From positions 1-33,052 of the forward strand of contig NZ_NRJH01000046.1 of NCBI RefSeq assembly GCF_003585925.1: DNA of 33,052 nucleotides, written 5' to 3'. A program made the position numbers and the translations under genes. The notes below the pieces were generated by a model. That model ran no database searches. It was not told the DNA's origin and was given only the letters and a program-made list of their open reading frames with translations. This stretch comes from Psittacicella melopsittaci. Its GTDB lineage: Bacteria; Pseudomonadota; Gammaproteobacteria; Enterobacterales; Psittacicellaceae. Positions 5,815-13,583 of the stretch are shown piece after piece (positions within the stretch are counted from its first letter, which is position 1; the number at the start of each line of letters is the position of its first letter).

Positions 5815-8043
5815 TTAGAAAGTGTAATTTAAGTTAAACTGCACATTACGTGGATCACCGTAGAAGTTATTACCTCCGTAAACACGTACGCGGTTATTTA
5901 CCCAATATCTTTTATCAAAGATATTGTTAAAGTTTAGCGAGAGGTTTAGGTTAGGAGTAACTTGGTAAGCTACATCAGCATTCCAGAGAGTGTAGCCTCC
6001 TTGACGGATGTTTTGATAGAGGCTTTGCGTTTGGGATTGATAACTAAAGCCAGCTCCCACTGTCCATTGCTCATTTAACTGATAGTTAGAGTAAACACGA
6101 AGAATGTGTTTTGGGGTAACCTTACTAAAGTTCATCCCTGCCGTGTAACTTGAAGATTCAGTAACTAGGTACTTACTGGTATTAAAGGTGTAACCGAGGA
6201 AGAGGTTCCAACGTTCGGTTAAAGCCCCAGAAACTTCAAAGTCAACCCCTTGGCTACGTACTTTACCAGCAGTGAGGTAATAGTAGTTACCTGCACTATT
6301 AGTTAAACCAGTATACACTGAACGGTTACGTTCGAGAATACGGAAAAGAGCAAGGTTAACATTTAAACCACTCCAGTGAGATTTTAAGCCCACTTCATAG
6401 TTAGTTCCACGTTTTGGAGCAAGCGGGTTGTTGTTAATATCGTAACCACTTTGTGGTTTAAAAATACGCGACACACTTGCGTAAACTGTATGATGGGCAT
6501 TGAGATCATAACTTAAGCCCACTAAAGGAGTAGTTGCATGGTAACCACGGATAGTTAAATCATCAGGGTCACTATCAGCTGCTCCAGCCCACCAGATGTA
6601 ATCTGCAAAGCTATAGGTTTTATAGTAAGAGTAGTTTAAGCCCGCTAACAGATAAAGTTTATCTACGAGGTTAAATCTGCCCCCAAGTTGTAAAGAACTG
6701 GTTACAAAGCGGTTATTGTAATAGATAAAGTCTGATGGATTACTCCAATCTGGTTCACTTATATCTGCACCGTTAAACGAGAAAATATCGTAAGTTGAAG
6801 TATCACGCACACGTGCGTAGTCAGTTTTTGTATCATCGCGGTTGTAAACATAGTTTACAAAAGCTTGATGCGTTTTACCAAATAACTCGAAGCTACCGTT
6901 TACTCCAGTTTTAAATTGGATTTCGCTAGCACGGTTATCATAGCGCAATTTATTGTTTAATGGCATTAAACCTGTAGTTGGTACACCAGCATAGCTTGTA
7001 CCTAGGCTAGTTACCATTGCCATTTTTAGAGTACTTAGTTTGCGCGTAAAGGCAAGAGTAGTATCTACTTTCCAGTCGTCATTTAACCAGTGTTGGTGTT
7101 CGGCAAAGATTTTTACTTTACGGTTAATCTCACGGTTCCAAGAAGCACCTAAGTAAGTGTTACGATCAAGATTTAACTCTTCACCTGTTGCACTCATGTA
7201 AGGTACACCTGATGGATTTGGCGTAGAGATTTTATTTTGCATTAAAAGCCCAAAAGTAAAAGTATCTTTTTCCGTAGGCTCCCAACGTAATACCCCGTAA
7301 AGTAGACCTAGGTAACCTGCTTTAGCTTTAGTAAAGTCTTTATTACGAGCAGCTGTTACCACTATACGACCAGTTAAAGAACCATCATCGTTAAGTTTAC
7401 CTGTACTATCAAGGGTTAAACGCGTTGTCCCAAAAGTATCTACAGTTGCATTAACGCTAGTTTTTGCAATAGGAGAAGGCTTTTTGTATACAGCATTAAC
7501 TGTGCCCGAAGGTTCTGAGTTAACTTGTGTTAAGCCTGTAGAGCCACGTACTACTTCAATATGATCGTATACGCTCAGGTCAGTGTAACTAGTTGCACTG
7601 CGGTATGGGTTTGATGCTGAACCAGGCACTGTAGTTGATAAACCATCTTCTTGGATTTGGTCAATGTAGAAACCACGTGACATAAAGCGGAAGTTATTTC
7701 CGTCTTTAATTACCGTTAACCCTGTAGTCGAGTTAGCTGCTTGAACAATATCGTAAATCCCACGGCTTTTTAAGTAGGTACTTGTTACTACTGAAACTGA
7801 CTGTGGAGTTTCATTTTGGAGTAGATTAAGTCCAGTAGTTGTACTAAAAGCTGAAGAAGTAAAAGAGTTAGTATTTTCAGTTTTAGTAGAGCGTGATACT
7901 GCCTGTACGTTAATAGTAGTTAACGTAGCGTTAGAACTAGAGCTTGTGCTAGAACTAGAAGTAGTAGTATCTGCAAAAGCTGTCCCCGTCAATAATGGTA
8001 GAGATAAAAGTAGGTAATTTAAGTGTGTTAATTTATTTTTCAT
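5815..8043 (-). CDS. TonB-dependent siderophore receptor (FhuE/FpvA-like)
   Basis: 742 residues from ATG 8043. A TTG 36 bp upstream would only add a hydrophilic stretch before a normal Sec signal peptide (MKNKL ... TAFA). After a Ser/Thr-rich linker and a possible TonB box (TINVQAV), the plug domain shows the siderophore-receptor pattern: ETPQSVSVV, then a D-I-V-Q-A-A ... T-T-G-L-T-V pattern, RGFYIDQIQEDG, the V-Y-D-H-I-E-V-V-R-G-S-T-G-L signature and PSGTVNAVYKKP. The rest is a 22-strand type beta-barrel with Tyr/Trp-rich strands, ending in NLNYTF with the C-terminal Phe needed for outer-membrane insertion. It should import a ferric siderophore across the outer membrane with TonB-ExbBD energy. 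No periplasmic-binding-protein-dependent Fe importer is next to it; the downstream gene is an SbmA/YddA-type transporter. Confidence 0.92.
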   Translation of the reverse strand: MKNKLTHLNYLLLSLPLLTGTAFADTTTSSSSTSSSSNATLTTINVQAVSRSTKTENTNSFTSSAFSTTTGLNLLQNETPQSVSVVTSTYLKSRGIYDIVQAANSTTGLTVIKDGNNFRFMSRGFYIDQIQEDGLSTTVPGSASNPYRSATSYTDLSVYDHIEVVRGSTGLTQVNSEPSGTVNAVYKKPSPIAKTSVNATVDTFGTTRLTLDSTGKLNDDGSLTGRIVVTAARNKDFTKAKAGYLGLLYGVLRWEPTEKDTFTFGLLMQNKISTPNPSGVPYMSATGEELNLDRNTYLGASWNREINRKVKIFAEHQHWLNDDWKVDTTLAFTRKLSTLKMAMVTSLGTSYAGVPTTGLMPLNNKLRYDNRASEIQFKTGVNGSFELFGKTHQAFVNYVYNRDDTKTDYARVRDTSTYDIFSFNGADISEPDWSNPSDFIYYNNRFVTSSLQLGGRFNLVDKLYLLAGLNYSYYKTYSFADYIWWAGAADSDPDDLTIRGYHATTPLVGLSYDLNAHHTVYASVSRIFKPQSGYDINNNPLAPKRGTNYEVGLKSHWSGLNVNLALFRILERNRSVYTGLTNSAGNYYYLTAGKVRSQGVDFEVSGALTERWNLFLGYTFNTSKYLVTESSSYTAGMNFSKVTPKHILRVYSNYQLNEQWTVGAGFSYQSQTQSLYQNIRQGGYTLWNADVAYQVTPNLNLSLNFNNIFDKRYWVNNRVRVYGGNNFYGDPRNVQFNLNYTF

Positions 8044-8190
8044 ATACTTAGAGTGATTAATGCTATATTTACAAGCCAAATGAAAGTAATATATAACTTT
8101 CCTTATGTATGAATTACTTGTTGTTAATTAATAGTCTAATTGAACTACAAGCAAAAAATATGTGGCAAATTATAGCGGATTTTTTTACCC
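8044..8190 (-). promoter_or_regulatory. Promoter region of the receptor gene with an inverted repeat
   Basis: On the minus strand a TATAAT lies at 8174-8169 with only a weak -35. Downstream of it, in the 5' leader, is the inverted repeat GAAAGT-8 nt-ACTTTC (8082-8087/8096-8101). An iron-dependent (Fur) site would be expected for such a gene, but no good match to GATAATGATAATCATTATC is visible. Confidence 0.4.
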
Positions 8191-8689
8191 GTAACTAATT
8201 TTTTTGCATTAAAGAGTAAATTAATTTTACTAATCTACGAAAATCTAGGAGTTAGAGAAAGTATTTATCCCTTTGTTTTTTAAGGGAATTAAAATGAATC
8301 AAACTAAAATTTTTTCTTTTTGTAGAGAAGGTATTTAAATTAAATTTACTTATTTAACATGGGGTTTTTATGAGAGGGATAAAGTTTTAGCTTTATAAAT
8401 TTGTCATTTTTTATTTGTGCATTTGTCTTTTTTATTTGTGCTCCGAGGTTGCTTTTTTGCTTTAGAGCAAAGGAGAGGCAAACTATTCTTTCAAGCTCTC
8501 TTTTTTTACATTTTCCTCATCCTTTCTCTTTTTAATTTAGCACGGTATTTTAAGCTAAATTTAGTTCCTCTCCTCTTTGCCTCAGCCTTTAAGTTACGGC
8601 AAAAAGCAAGTAATCCCCGCCTATTTGTAGTAAAATTTAAGTATACGCTCTAGTTTAAGCTCCTTTTTCATTTTAATAAGAGTAGAATC
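8191..8689. other. Intergenic region between divergent genes
   Basis: About 500 bp, T-rich on the plus strand from 8400. A 78-codon open frame at 8417-8653 is made of Phe/Leu-rich low-complexity sequence with no ribosome site and is judged non-coding. The promoter of the gene at 8690 must lie here but is not evident. Confidence 0.5.
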
Positions 8690-9514
8690 ATGCGTTTTAG
8701 TAAAATTTTCTCTCTAGGTTTAGCTTTGAGTTTAGGACTCGGCTTAACTTATGCCCCTATGCAAACTGCTTGGGCAAATACAAAACAACAAGCAACTTTC
8801 AGTCAACCGTTTTTACCTTTAGATGTTAAATTAAGTGCCAAAGCTAACGAATACTTAGGGCAAATTAAATTCTATAATTCAGATCCAAAAGCTCGTGGTT
8901 ACCAAAAACCAAGCTTAGATAAAACTCCATTAAGTTATTTATTTAACTCAGATGCACGCTTAGAGCCTTTACACAAAATGATGCTCGTTTACTACCAAAA
9001 GGTTTATGACTACTTTAGTGCCAATCGTGAAGTAACAGATATTAATCAGTTCACCGTTGGTTTAAGTGAAGCTCTCATGCCTTTTGATTTGAGTAGTAGA
9101 GGGGCAGTGTTCCGTCGGGCAATTGAGCAACAGTTTAATCTTGTAATTCCTCGCCGTAACTCAGGTATAGATGATCAGCAACGCACTTTAATGAAAGACT
9201 TTGTTTTTAGTATCTATACTTCACAAGCTTTAGCTTATTGTAATGAGCAACGCAACTCAGGGGCTTTAGAGTCTACTTACTGTCGTGGAGCGGCAATAGT
9301 AGCAATTATTAACAGTAATGGCTTTAAATCGGGAGCTCCTTACTTTAGACGTTTAGGCTTTTTAGCCCAAATTCCACAAGAGCTAGATAAACTAAACAAT
9401 CAACAAAAAGTAGCAGCCTTTGGGCAAATTATTCCTCAATTAAATCAATCGAAAGAAGTATTAACCCGCTTTATCGGTTTTGCGCCAAATTTTGTGGGCT
9501 TAGAGAATAAGTAG
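8690..9514 (+). CDS. Exported protein of unknown function, first gene of a pair
   Basis: 274 residues with a Sec signal peptide (likely cut after AWA, residue 29). The mature part looks largely alpha-helical and soluble. It has exactly two Cys (184 and 198) 13 residues apart, which could form a disulphide loop in the periplasm. No catalytic or binding motif recognised. The next gene starts 10 bp after its stop and also encodes an exported protein with one Cys pair, so the two probably form an operon and may act together. Function unknown. Confidence 0.8.
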   Translation: MRFSKIFSLGLALSLGLGLTYAPMQTAWANTKQQATFSQPFLPLDVKLSAKANEYLGQIKFYNSDPKARGYQKPSLDKTPLSYLFNSDARLEPLHKMMLVYYQKVYDYFSANREVTDINQFTVGLSEALMPFDLSSRGAVFRRAIEQQFNLVIPRRNSGIDDQQRTLMKDFVFSIYTSQALAYCNEQRNSGALESTYCRGAAIVAIINSNGFKSGAPYFRRLGFLAQIPQELDKLNNQQKVAAFGQIIPQLNQSKEVLTRFIGFAPNFVGLENK

Positions 9515-9524
9515 GTAATAGCTT

Positions 9525-10130
9525 ATGAAATTAAGAACTTTTCTGCCTGCAGTTTTAGCAGCAACGACCTTTATTTTTGGTAATGCCCAAGCCCGAGTAT
9601 GGTTCCACTACTCCACGGTAGAACAAAACATTATGCTCCAAACTTGGCAGTTAAACCAATCTCTTGGGCAATACGCAGGTAAAGAACTTCCTATTGGCGA
9701 ATTCTTTACTTTAGTTTCGCACATTCCTTATTTAAATGACGTAACGGTGAGCCGTAAAGATGACACTTTACAAAGCCAAGTAAATCTTAAAGTGCTTACA
9801 GACTTTAAAAATAAGTATTGTTCTGAGGATAAAGACATAATTAGTCATGGTTGTTTAAATGTACTTGTTGCTTTACAAATTCGTGAGCTCTTAGCCCAAA
9901 ACGACTTTGCCCAATACTATGATTTCCCAAATGTTTATCGCCAAGCCCAAGCGAAAAAAGAACAAAAAACTTTAAATCTTTTCCGTGGGCTAGAAGTAGG
10001 GACATTTGCTGATTTTTATATTACGCAAGCGGATTTAAATCGTTTACCTATAGCTCAGTTTTTACAACAAAACTATAAGTTAACTCTAGTACCAAATCCA
10101 AATGCTAAAGCCCCTACGGCAAGTGAATAA
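9525..10130 (+). CDS. Exported protein of unknown function, second gene of a pair
   Basis: 201 residues with a Sec signal peptide (likely cut after AQA, residue 23). The mature part is predicted mainly helical with exactly two Cys (99 and 110, ten residues apart). The cysteine-pair layout and helical character resemble the preceding protein, but no convincing sequence alignment is visible by eye. A hairpin and a strong terminator follow, closing the two-gene unit. Not recognised as any family. Confidence 0.78.
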   Translation: MKLRTFLPAVLAATTFIFGNAQARVWFHYSTVEQNIMLQTWQLNQSLGQYAGKELPIGEFFTLVSHIPYLNDVTVSRKDDTLQSQVNLKVLTDFKNKYCSEDKDIISHGCLNVLVALQIRELLAQNDFAQYYDFPNVYRQAQAKKEQKTLNLFRGLEVGTFADFYITQADLNRLPIAQFLQQNYKLTLVPNPNAKAPTASE

Positions 10131-10139
10131 AATAATCCC

Positions 10140-10206
10140 CTTAACCTAGCCCTAGGTTAAGAGGACTAAGTCCTTCGAGCTTTTTCTAAAGTTCGAAGGA
10201 TTTTTT
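10140..10206 (+). terminator. Hairpin plus intrinsic terminator
   Basis: A perfect 10-bp hairpin CTTAACCTAG/CTAGGTTAAG (10140-10161) is followed by the terminator stem TCCTTCGA/TCGAAGGA (10171-10178 with 10193-10200) and six T at 10201-10206. Confidence 0.85.
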
Positions 10207-10264
10207 ATGGCTGAGTTTTTTTAGTTTTTTTGCTTAATCTTGCTTTTACCCCAACTCTCTTTTC

Positions 10265-10304
10265 TTGAGCAATAGGTACTAGGTTTTTTGAGCAATAGGC
10301 ACTA
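10265..10304 (+). repeat. Two 17-bp direct repeats
   Basis: TTGAGCAATAGGTACTA at 10265-10281 recurs with one change at 10288-10304, a 23-bp period. It lies about 110 bp upstream of the hsdS-like gene and its promoter, so a regulator-binding site is possible. Confidence 0.6.
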
Positions 10305-10359
10305 AACTTGGCTTAATTTTCTCACCAACCCAAGTAAAGCTTTAGCCAATTTAGGCATC

Positions 10360-10376
10360 AAGTTTGGGGTATAATA
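10360..10376 (+). promoter_or_regulatory. Promoter-like -10 upstream of hsdS-like gene
   Basis: TATAAT at 10370-10375 in the context TGGGGTATAAT, identical to the 11-mer at 780-790. The -35 at the expected distance is poor. The gene starts 38 bp downstream without a clear Shine-Dalgarno. Confidence 0.45.
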
Positions 10377-10413
10377 TTTAAGTCTCTAGAAATGATTTAA
10401 ATTAGAACAACTA

Positions 10414-11595
10414 ATGCAACACCAGAATTTTCCTCAGCCTGCCTTGTCCTTTACAGGTACGGCTCTTACTTGCTCAACCCTTGGGCAATTAACTACTTTT
10501 AGCAATGGTAAAAGCCACGAAAAGCAACAACAGGCTAAGGGTAAATACGAACTAATTAACTTAAACTCAGTAGCTCTAGTGGGAGGCTTAAAGCCTTCGG
10601 GTAAATTTGTAGATCATGCCGAGCAAACACTAGAACAAAACGATCTGGTAATGGTGTTAAGTGATCTTGCCTATGGTAATTTTTTAGGTAAAGTAGCCTT
10701 AATTCCCTCTGCTAATAAATATGTCCTCAACCAAAGAGTAGCTTTAATTCGTATTAAAGACACAACAACTCTTGATCCTTATTTTCTGTTTACTTACATT
10801 AATAGTAAACAGCATTATTTCAAAAGCATGGGAGCAGGGGGATCACAATTAAACCTCAGCAAAGAGGCAGTGTGCAACTTTCCTGTATACTATCCAGCCT
10901 TTAGGGAACAAGTACAATTGGGGCAGTTTTTTGCTCAGCTAGATGCACAACGACAAAAACTAGAGCAGGCTTTAGCCTGGTGCCAAGAGCTAAAAAACTC
11001 GGTACTAGGGCAAGTACTGACTCTAGCTAACAACGGACAACCTAAATTAAGATATCCGCAATTTAAGCAAGCTTGGCAACAAGAGCAAGTCGGCAAGATC
11101 TTTACCAGTTTAACTAACGGTAAAAGAAAAAAAGTAAAAGACTTGAGTCCTGTGCCAACTCCTGCTGCTCCTTATCCCGTGTACTCAGCCCAAACTACCA
11201 ATGAAGGGATTATGGGTTACTACTCGGAGTATTTATTTCAAGATTGTATTACTTGGACACGCGAAGGTTATGCTGGGCAAGTTAACTACCGCCAAGGCAA
11301 GTTTTACTGTATAGATACTTGTGGGGTTCTCCTTTCTGATCGGGGTTACTCTAACAAGTTCTTTGCAGAAAACCTCAATCGCGTGGCTTTTAAATATGTT
11401 GTACAAACGGGCATTCCTAAACTCTATCCTAATGCCTTGTCTTTAATTTACTTAGCTTATCCTGAGGATATAGCCGAGCAACAACGTTTGGGTGATTTAT
11501 TTACTTTACTAGATCAGTTAATTGCCTCTTACCAAAAAGCAATTAACTTGCAGCTAACTTTAAAGCAAGCTCTGGTGCAACGCTTGTTTGTTTAG
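10414..11595 (+). CDS. Type I restriction-modification specificity subunit (HsdS-like), orphan
   Basis: 393 residues, normal for HsdS. Two target recognition domains are seen. The first, about residues 15-160, ends in G-G-S-Q-L-N-L-S-K (142-150) and F-P-V-Y-Y-P-x-x-x-E-Q. A helical conserved spacer (165-205) follows. The second domain, about 222-360, contains DLSPVPTPAAPYPVYS and ends with Y-P-E-D-I-A-E-Q-Q-R-L and a terminal helix. HsdS sets the DNA target of the HsdM/HsdR complex. No methylase or restriction subunit is next to it; the neighbours are small exported-protein genes. A second HsdS-like gene lies at 17298-16063. Each half presumably recognises one half of a bipartite site. Confidence 0.85.
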   Translation: MQHQNFPQPALSFTGTALTCSTLGQLTTFSNGKSHEKQQQAKGKYELINLNSVALVGGLKPSGKFVDHAEQTLEQNDLVMVLSDLAYGNFLGKVALIPSANKYVLNQRVALIRIKDTTTLDPYFLFTYINSKQHYFKSMGAGGSQLNLSKEAVCNFPVYYPAFREQVQLGQFFAQLDAQRQKLEQALAWCQELKNSVLGQVLTLANNGQPKLRYPQFKQAWQQEQVGKIFTSLTNGKRKKVKDLSPVPTPAAPYPVYSAQTTNEGIMGYYSEYLFQDCITWTREGYAGQVNYRQGKFYCIDTCGVLLSDRGYSNKFFAENLNRVAFKYVVQTGIPKLYPNALSLIYLAYPEDIAEQQRLGDLFTLLDQLIASYQKAINLQLTLKQALVQRLFV

Positions 11596-11753
11596 GGTAA
11601 AGGTTAATGGCTTAATTGCTCAATTGCTTAATTACTCAGACTTTTTAAATAATTAACCAATTAACCATTGGTGATTTGCTTGATTATTTAAGGTTGGTGA
11701 ATTGTTTAAGTTTGGTTATTTGCTTAATTATTTAATTTAGTAAGCAACAAAAA

Positions 11754-11792
11754 AATCCTCTTAATCACAACGATTAAGAGGATTCTTTTTTA
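11754..11792. terminator. Bidirectional terminator between convergent genes
   Basis: Perfect 13-bp stem (AATCCTCTTAATC with its complement, 11754-11766/11772-11784), loop ACAAC. A T-run follows on the plus strand (11786-11791) and an A-run precedes it (T-run on the minus strand), so it serves both the hsdS-like gene and the minus-strand gene at 11798. Confidence 0.9.
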
Positions 11793-11797
11793 TTTCC

Positions 11798-12529
11798 TTA
11801 ACTATTGCTTGGTAGATTCACCATAGTTAAGTTTGTCGTAGGTTGAACGCGTTCTTGATAGCCTAAAGATGCTAAAACCTGATTAATCTCAGGGATAGTT
11901 ACATCTTGAGAAGCATAAATAGTTAGATTGTTTGCTTGGTATTGTACTTCAGGTTTACCATTTTCAGTAGTAGCGGTTACTACTGTACCATTGTTTTCTT
12001 CGTAAACACGACCACAAATACGAGCATTATCTGTTTCTGAGTTTACACAGCTTTGGTTTGCCATAGCTGCTGTAGGCGTAAAGAGGTGATAAGCTAAAGC
12101 ACCTAAAGCCATACCTGTAAATAAACCATTAAAACGATTGCCGTTTAAGCCTTGCATTTGTACTGAAGGAGGTGGAGCAAAGTTTCTTGCAGGAGTTGAG
12201 TTAGTATTATTTTGGTTAGCGTTAGAGTTAGCGTTTCTATTAGTATTGTTGTTTGTATTAGTGCTACGATTAGTATTAGTACTACGGTTAGTATTTGTAG
12301 TATTACGACGCACAGTTGGAGCTGGAGGAGAAACACGACGAACGCGACCACCTCTTCTTGCTTCATAATCTTGGTCTGCAGGTTTTGCTCCAAAGTCAGG
12401 AGCTGTTAGTGAACTTGCAGTAACATATTCTAGCTTCGCGCTAGTAGGACGTTCAGCAGTTGCTATAGTTGGAGTTAATAAAGTACCAGATACTAGCAAT
12501 GCTAAGAGAGTTTTTGAAGTTTGTTTCAC
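11798..12529 (-). CDS. Secreted protein, family member 4, with Asn/Thr-rich insert
   Basis: 243 residues from a GTG start at 12529 with Shine-Dalgarno AAGGAA nine bases upstream. Sec signal peptide (likely cut after ATA, residue 25). Then an Arg/Pro-rich stretch (58-76), an Asn/Thr/Ser-rich region (76-110) with the repeat NTNRST, a Gly/Ala-rich hydrophobic segment (135-150), two Cys (161 and 172), and a C-terminal domain with NNLTIYASQDVTIPEINQVL. That last domain matches the end of the protein at 14578 (N-T-T-V-Y-A-S-K-D-T-S-L-T-Q-I-N-Q-A-L) and, more loosely, those at 215, 1642 and 2306. The hydrophobic segment could insert in or associate with a membrane. Function unknown. Confidence 0.82.
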   Translation of the reverse strand: MKQTSKTLLALLVSGTLLTPTIATAERPTSAKLEYVTASSLTAPDFGAKPADQDYEARRGGRVRRVSPPAPTVRRNTTNTNRSTNTNRSTNTNNNTNRNANSNANQNNTNSTPARNFAPPPSVQMQGLNGNRFNGLFTGMALGALAYHLFTPTAAMANQSCVNSETDNARICGRVYEENNGTVVTATTENGKPEVQYQANNLTIYASQDVTIPEINQVLASLGYQERVQPTTNLTMVNLPSNS

Positions 12530-12709
12530 AAAAAAATTCCTTGCAATAAATCCTTTTATTCTTCTCTTATATTACCATAAATAGGTATTTTTTTAAAGAT
12601 CCAGCATTTATTTAAGAAAAATAATTAGTGATAAGTAGAAATTAACAGCAAAAATAATTATACCCATATAAAAAGTAAGGTTATGGCAAAATAAAAGTGC
12701 TTATTTTTC

Positions 12710-12770
12710 ACTTAGTGATCACTCAGTTAAATTTGCAAAGCTTGCAAGAGTGAAAAAAAAGGATTATAAT
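12710..12770 (+). promoter_or_regulatory. Strong promoter with upstream palindrome for the nitroreductase gene
   Basis: TTGCAA (12742-12747), 17-bp spacer, TATAAT (12765-12770): a near-consensus sigma-70 promoter. Just upstream is the near-perfect 18-bp palindrome at 12710-12727 around AGTGATCACT, with one symmetric mismatch, a plausible operator for a redox or electrophile sensor. The leader (12780-12856) is again CA-rich and ends in a strong Shine-Dalgarno (AAAGGAG). Confidence 0.7.
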
Positions 12771-12860
12771 ATGCACATATTATTTTTCAATGAAATAATT
12801 AGAAAAAGACAACAAAAATAATAATATTAATAGCAACAACAACACAAAGGAGCTCGCTCT

Positions 12861-13539
12861 ATGTTTAATAAACAACAAATCTTAGATGCTTACAACTATC
12901 GTTACGCGACTAAAAAATACGATCCAAGTAAAGACGTATCAGAAGAAGATATGAACTTTATCCTTGAAACAGGTCGTTTATCACCAAGTTCATTCGGTTT
13001 AGAACCATGGAGATTTTTAGTAATCCCAAAATCTAATGCAAAAATCCGTGATCTAATCAACGAACACTCTTGGGGTATCAAAGATAAAAAAGATGCAACT
13101 TACTATGTAATCTATTTATCTCGTCGTGCTGAAGATTTACAACCAAATTCTGAGTTCATTACTCACATTTTAAAAGATATCAAAGGTATGCCAGAAGATA
13201 TTCTTAACGTATACCGTGGCTTCTATACTAACCAAGCAGGTGAGCTATCTCACTTACTAGGTGAAGAAAACGTTCGTGCATTAGAAGACTGGGCAAGTAA
13301 ACAAACTTTACATTGCTTTAGGTAATATGTTAACTTCTGCAGCTATGATCGGTGTAGACTCTACTCCAGTAGAAGGTATCGATTATGACAAACTAGACAA
13401 AGCTTTAGCTGAAGCTGGTTTATACGATCCTAAACACTTCAAACTAAGTGTATTAGCTGCATTTGGTTACCGTGGTGAAGAACCTCACCGTGAAAAAACA
13501 CGTCAAGCAACTGCTGATGTAGTTGAATGGTTCAAATAA
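12861..13539 (+). pseudogene. NfsB-like nitroreductase split by a +1 frameshift
   Basis: Two frames together give a full NfsB-type oxygen-insensitive NAD(P)H nitroreductase of about 225 residues (E. coli NfsB is 217). 12861-13325 carries the N-terminal FMN region (R-Y-A-T-K-K-Y-D, SPSSFGLEPWRF) up to EDWASKQT. 13327-13539 carries the rest (GNMLTSAAMIGVDSTPVEG, then the C-terminal FYGYRGEE-like segment AAFGYRGEEPHREK). Removing one T from the TTT at 13307-13309 restores a continuous reading (KQT-YIALGN-MLTS), matching the W-x-x-K-Q-x-Y pattern of the family. The rest of the gene shows no decay, with regular codons, a strong promoter and a terminator, so the frameshift is either recent or a sequencing/assembly error in one base. 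Confidence 0.88.
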
Positions 13540-13552
13540 TTCGAAAAAAAAT

Positions 13553-13583
13553 GGTACCAGTTAATTCTGGTACCCTTTTTTTT
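13553..13583 (+). terminator. Intrinsic terminator of the nitroreductase gene
   Basis: Perfect stem GGTACCAG/CTGGTACC (13553-13560 with 13567-13574), six-base loop, then eight T; preceded by an A-run. Confidence 0.9.

Noticed and set aside
5815..8079. TTG at 8079 as the start of the siderophore receptor
   Set aside because: It would place 12 polar residues before a normal signal peptide; ATG 8043 gives a standard one.
8082..8101. Fur box upstream of the receptor gene
   Set aside because: The inverted repeat GAAAGT-8-ACTTTC does not match the GATAAT-based Fur consensus.
8417..8653. 78-codon plus-strand open frame
   Set aside because: Phe/Leu-rich low-complexity translation in T-rich spacer, no ribosome site, no signal or motif.
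12138..12409. Open frames opposite or out of phase with the Asn/Thr-rich segment
   Set aside because: They are shadows of the repetitive ACT/AAC codons of the minus-strand secreted protein gene.
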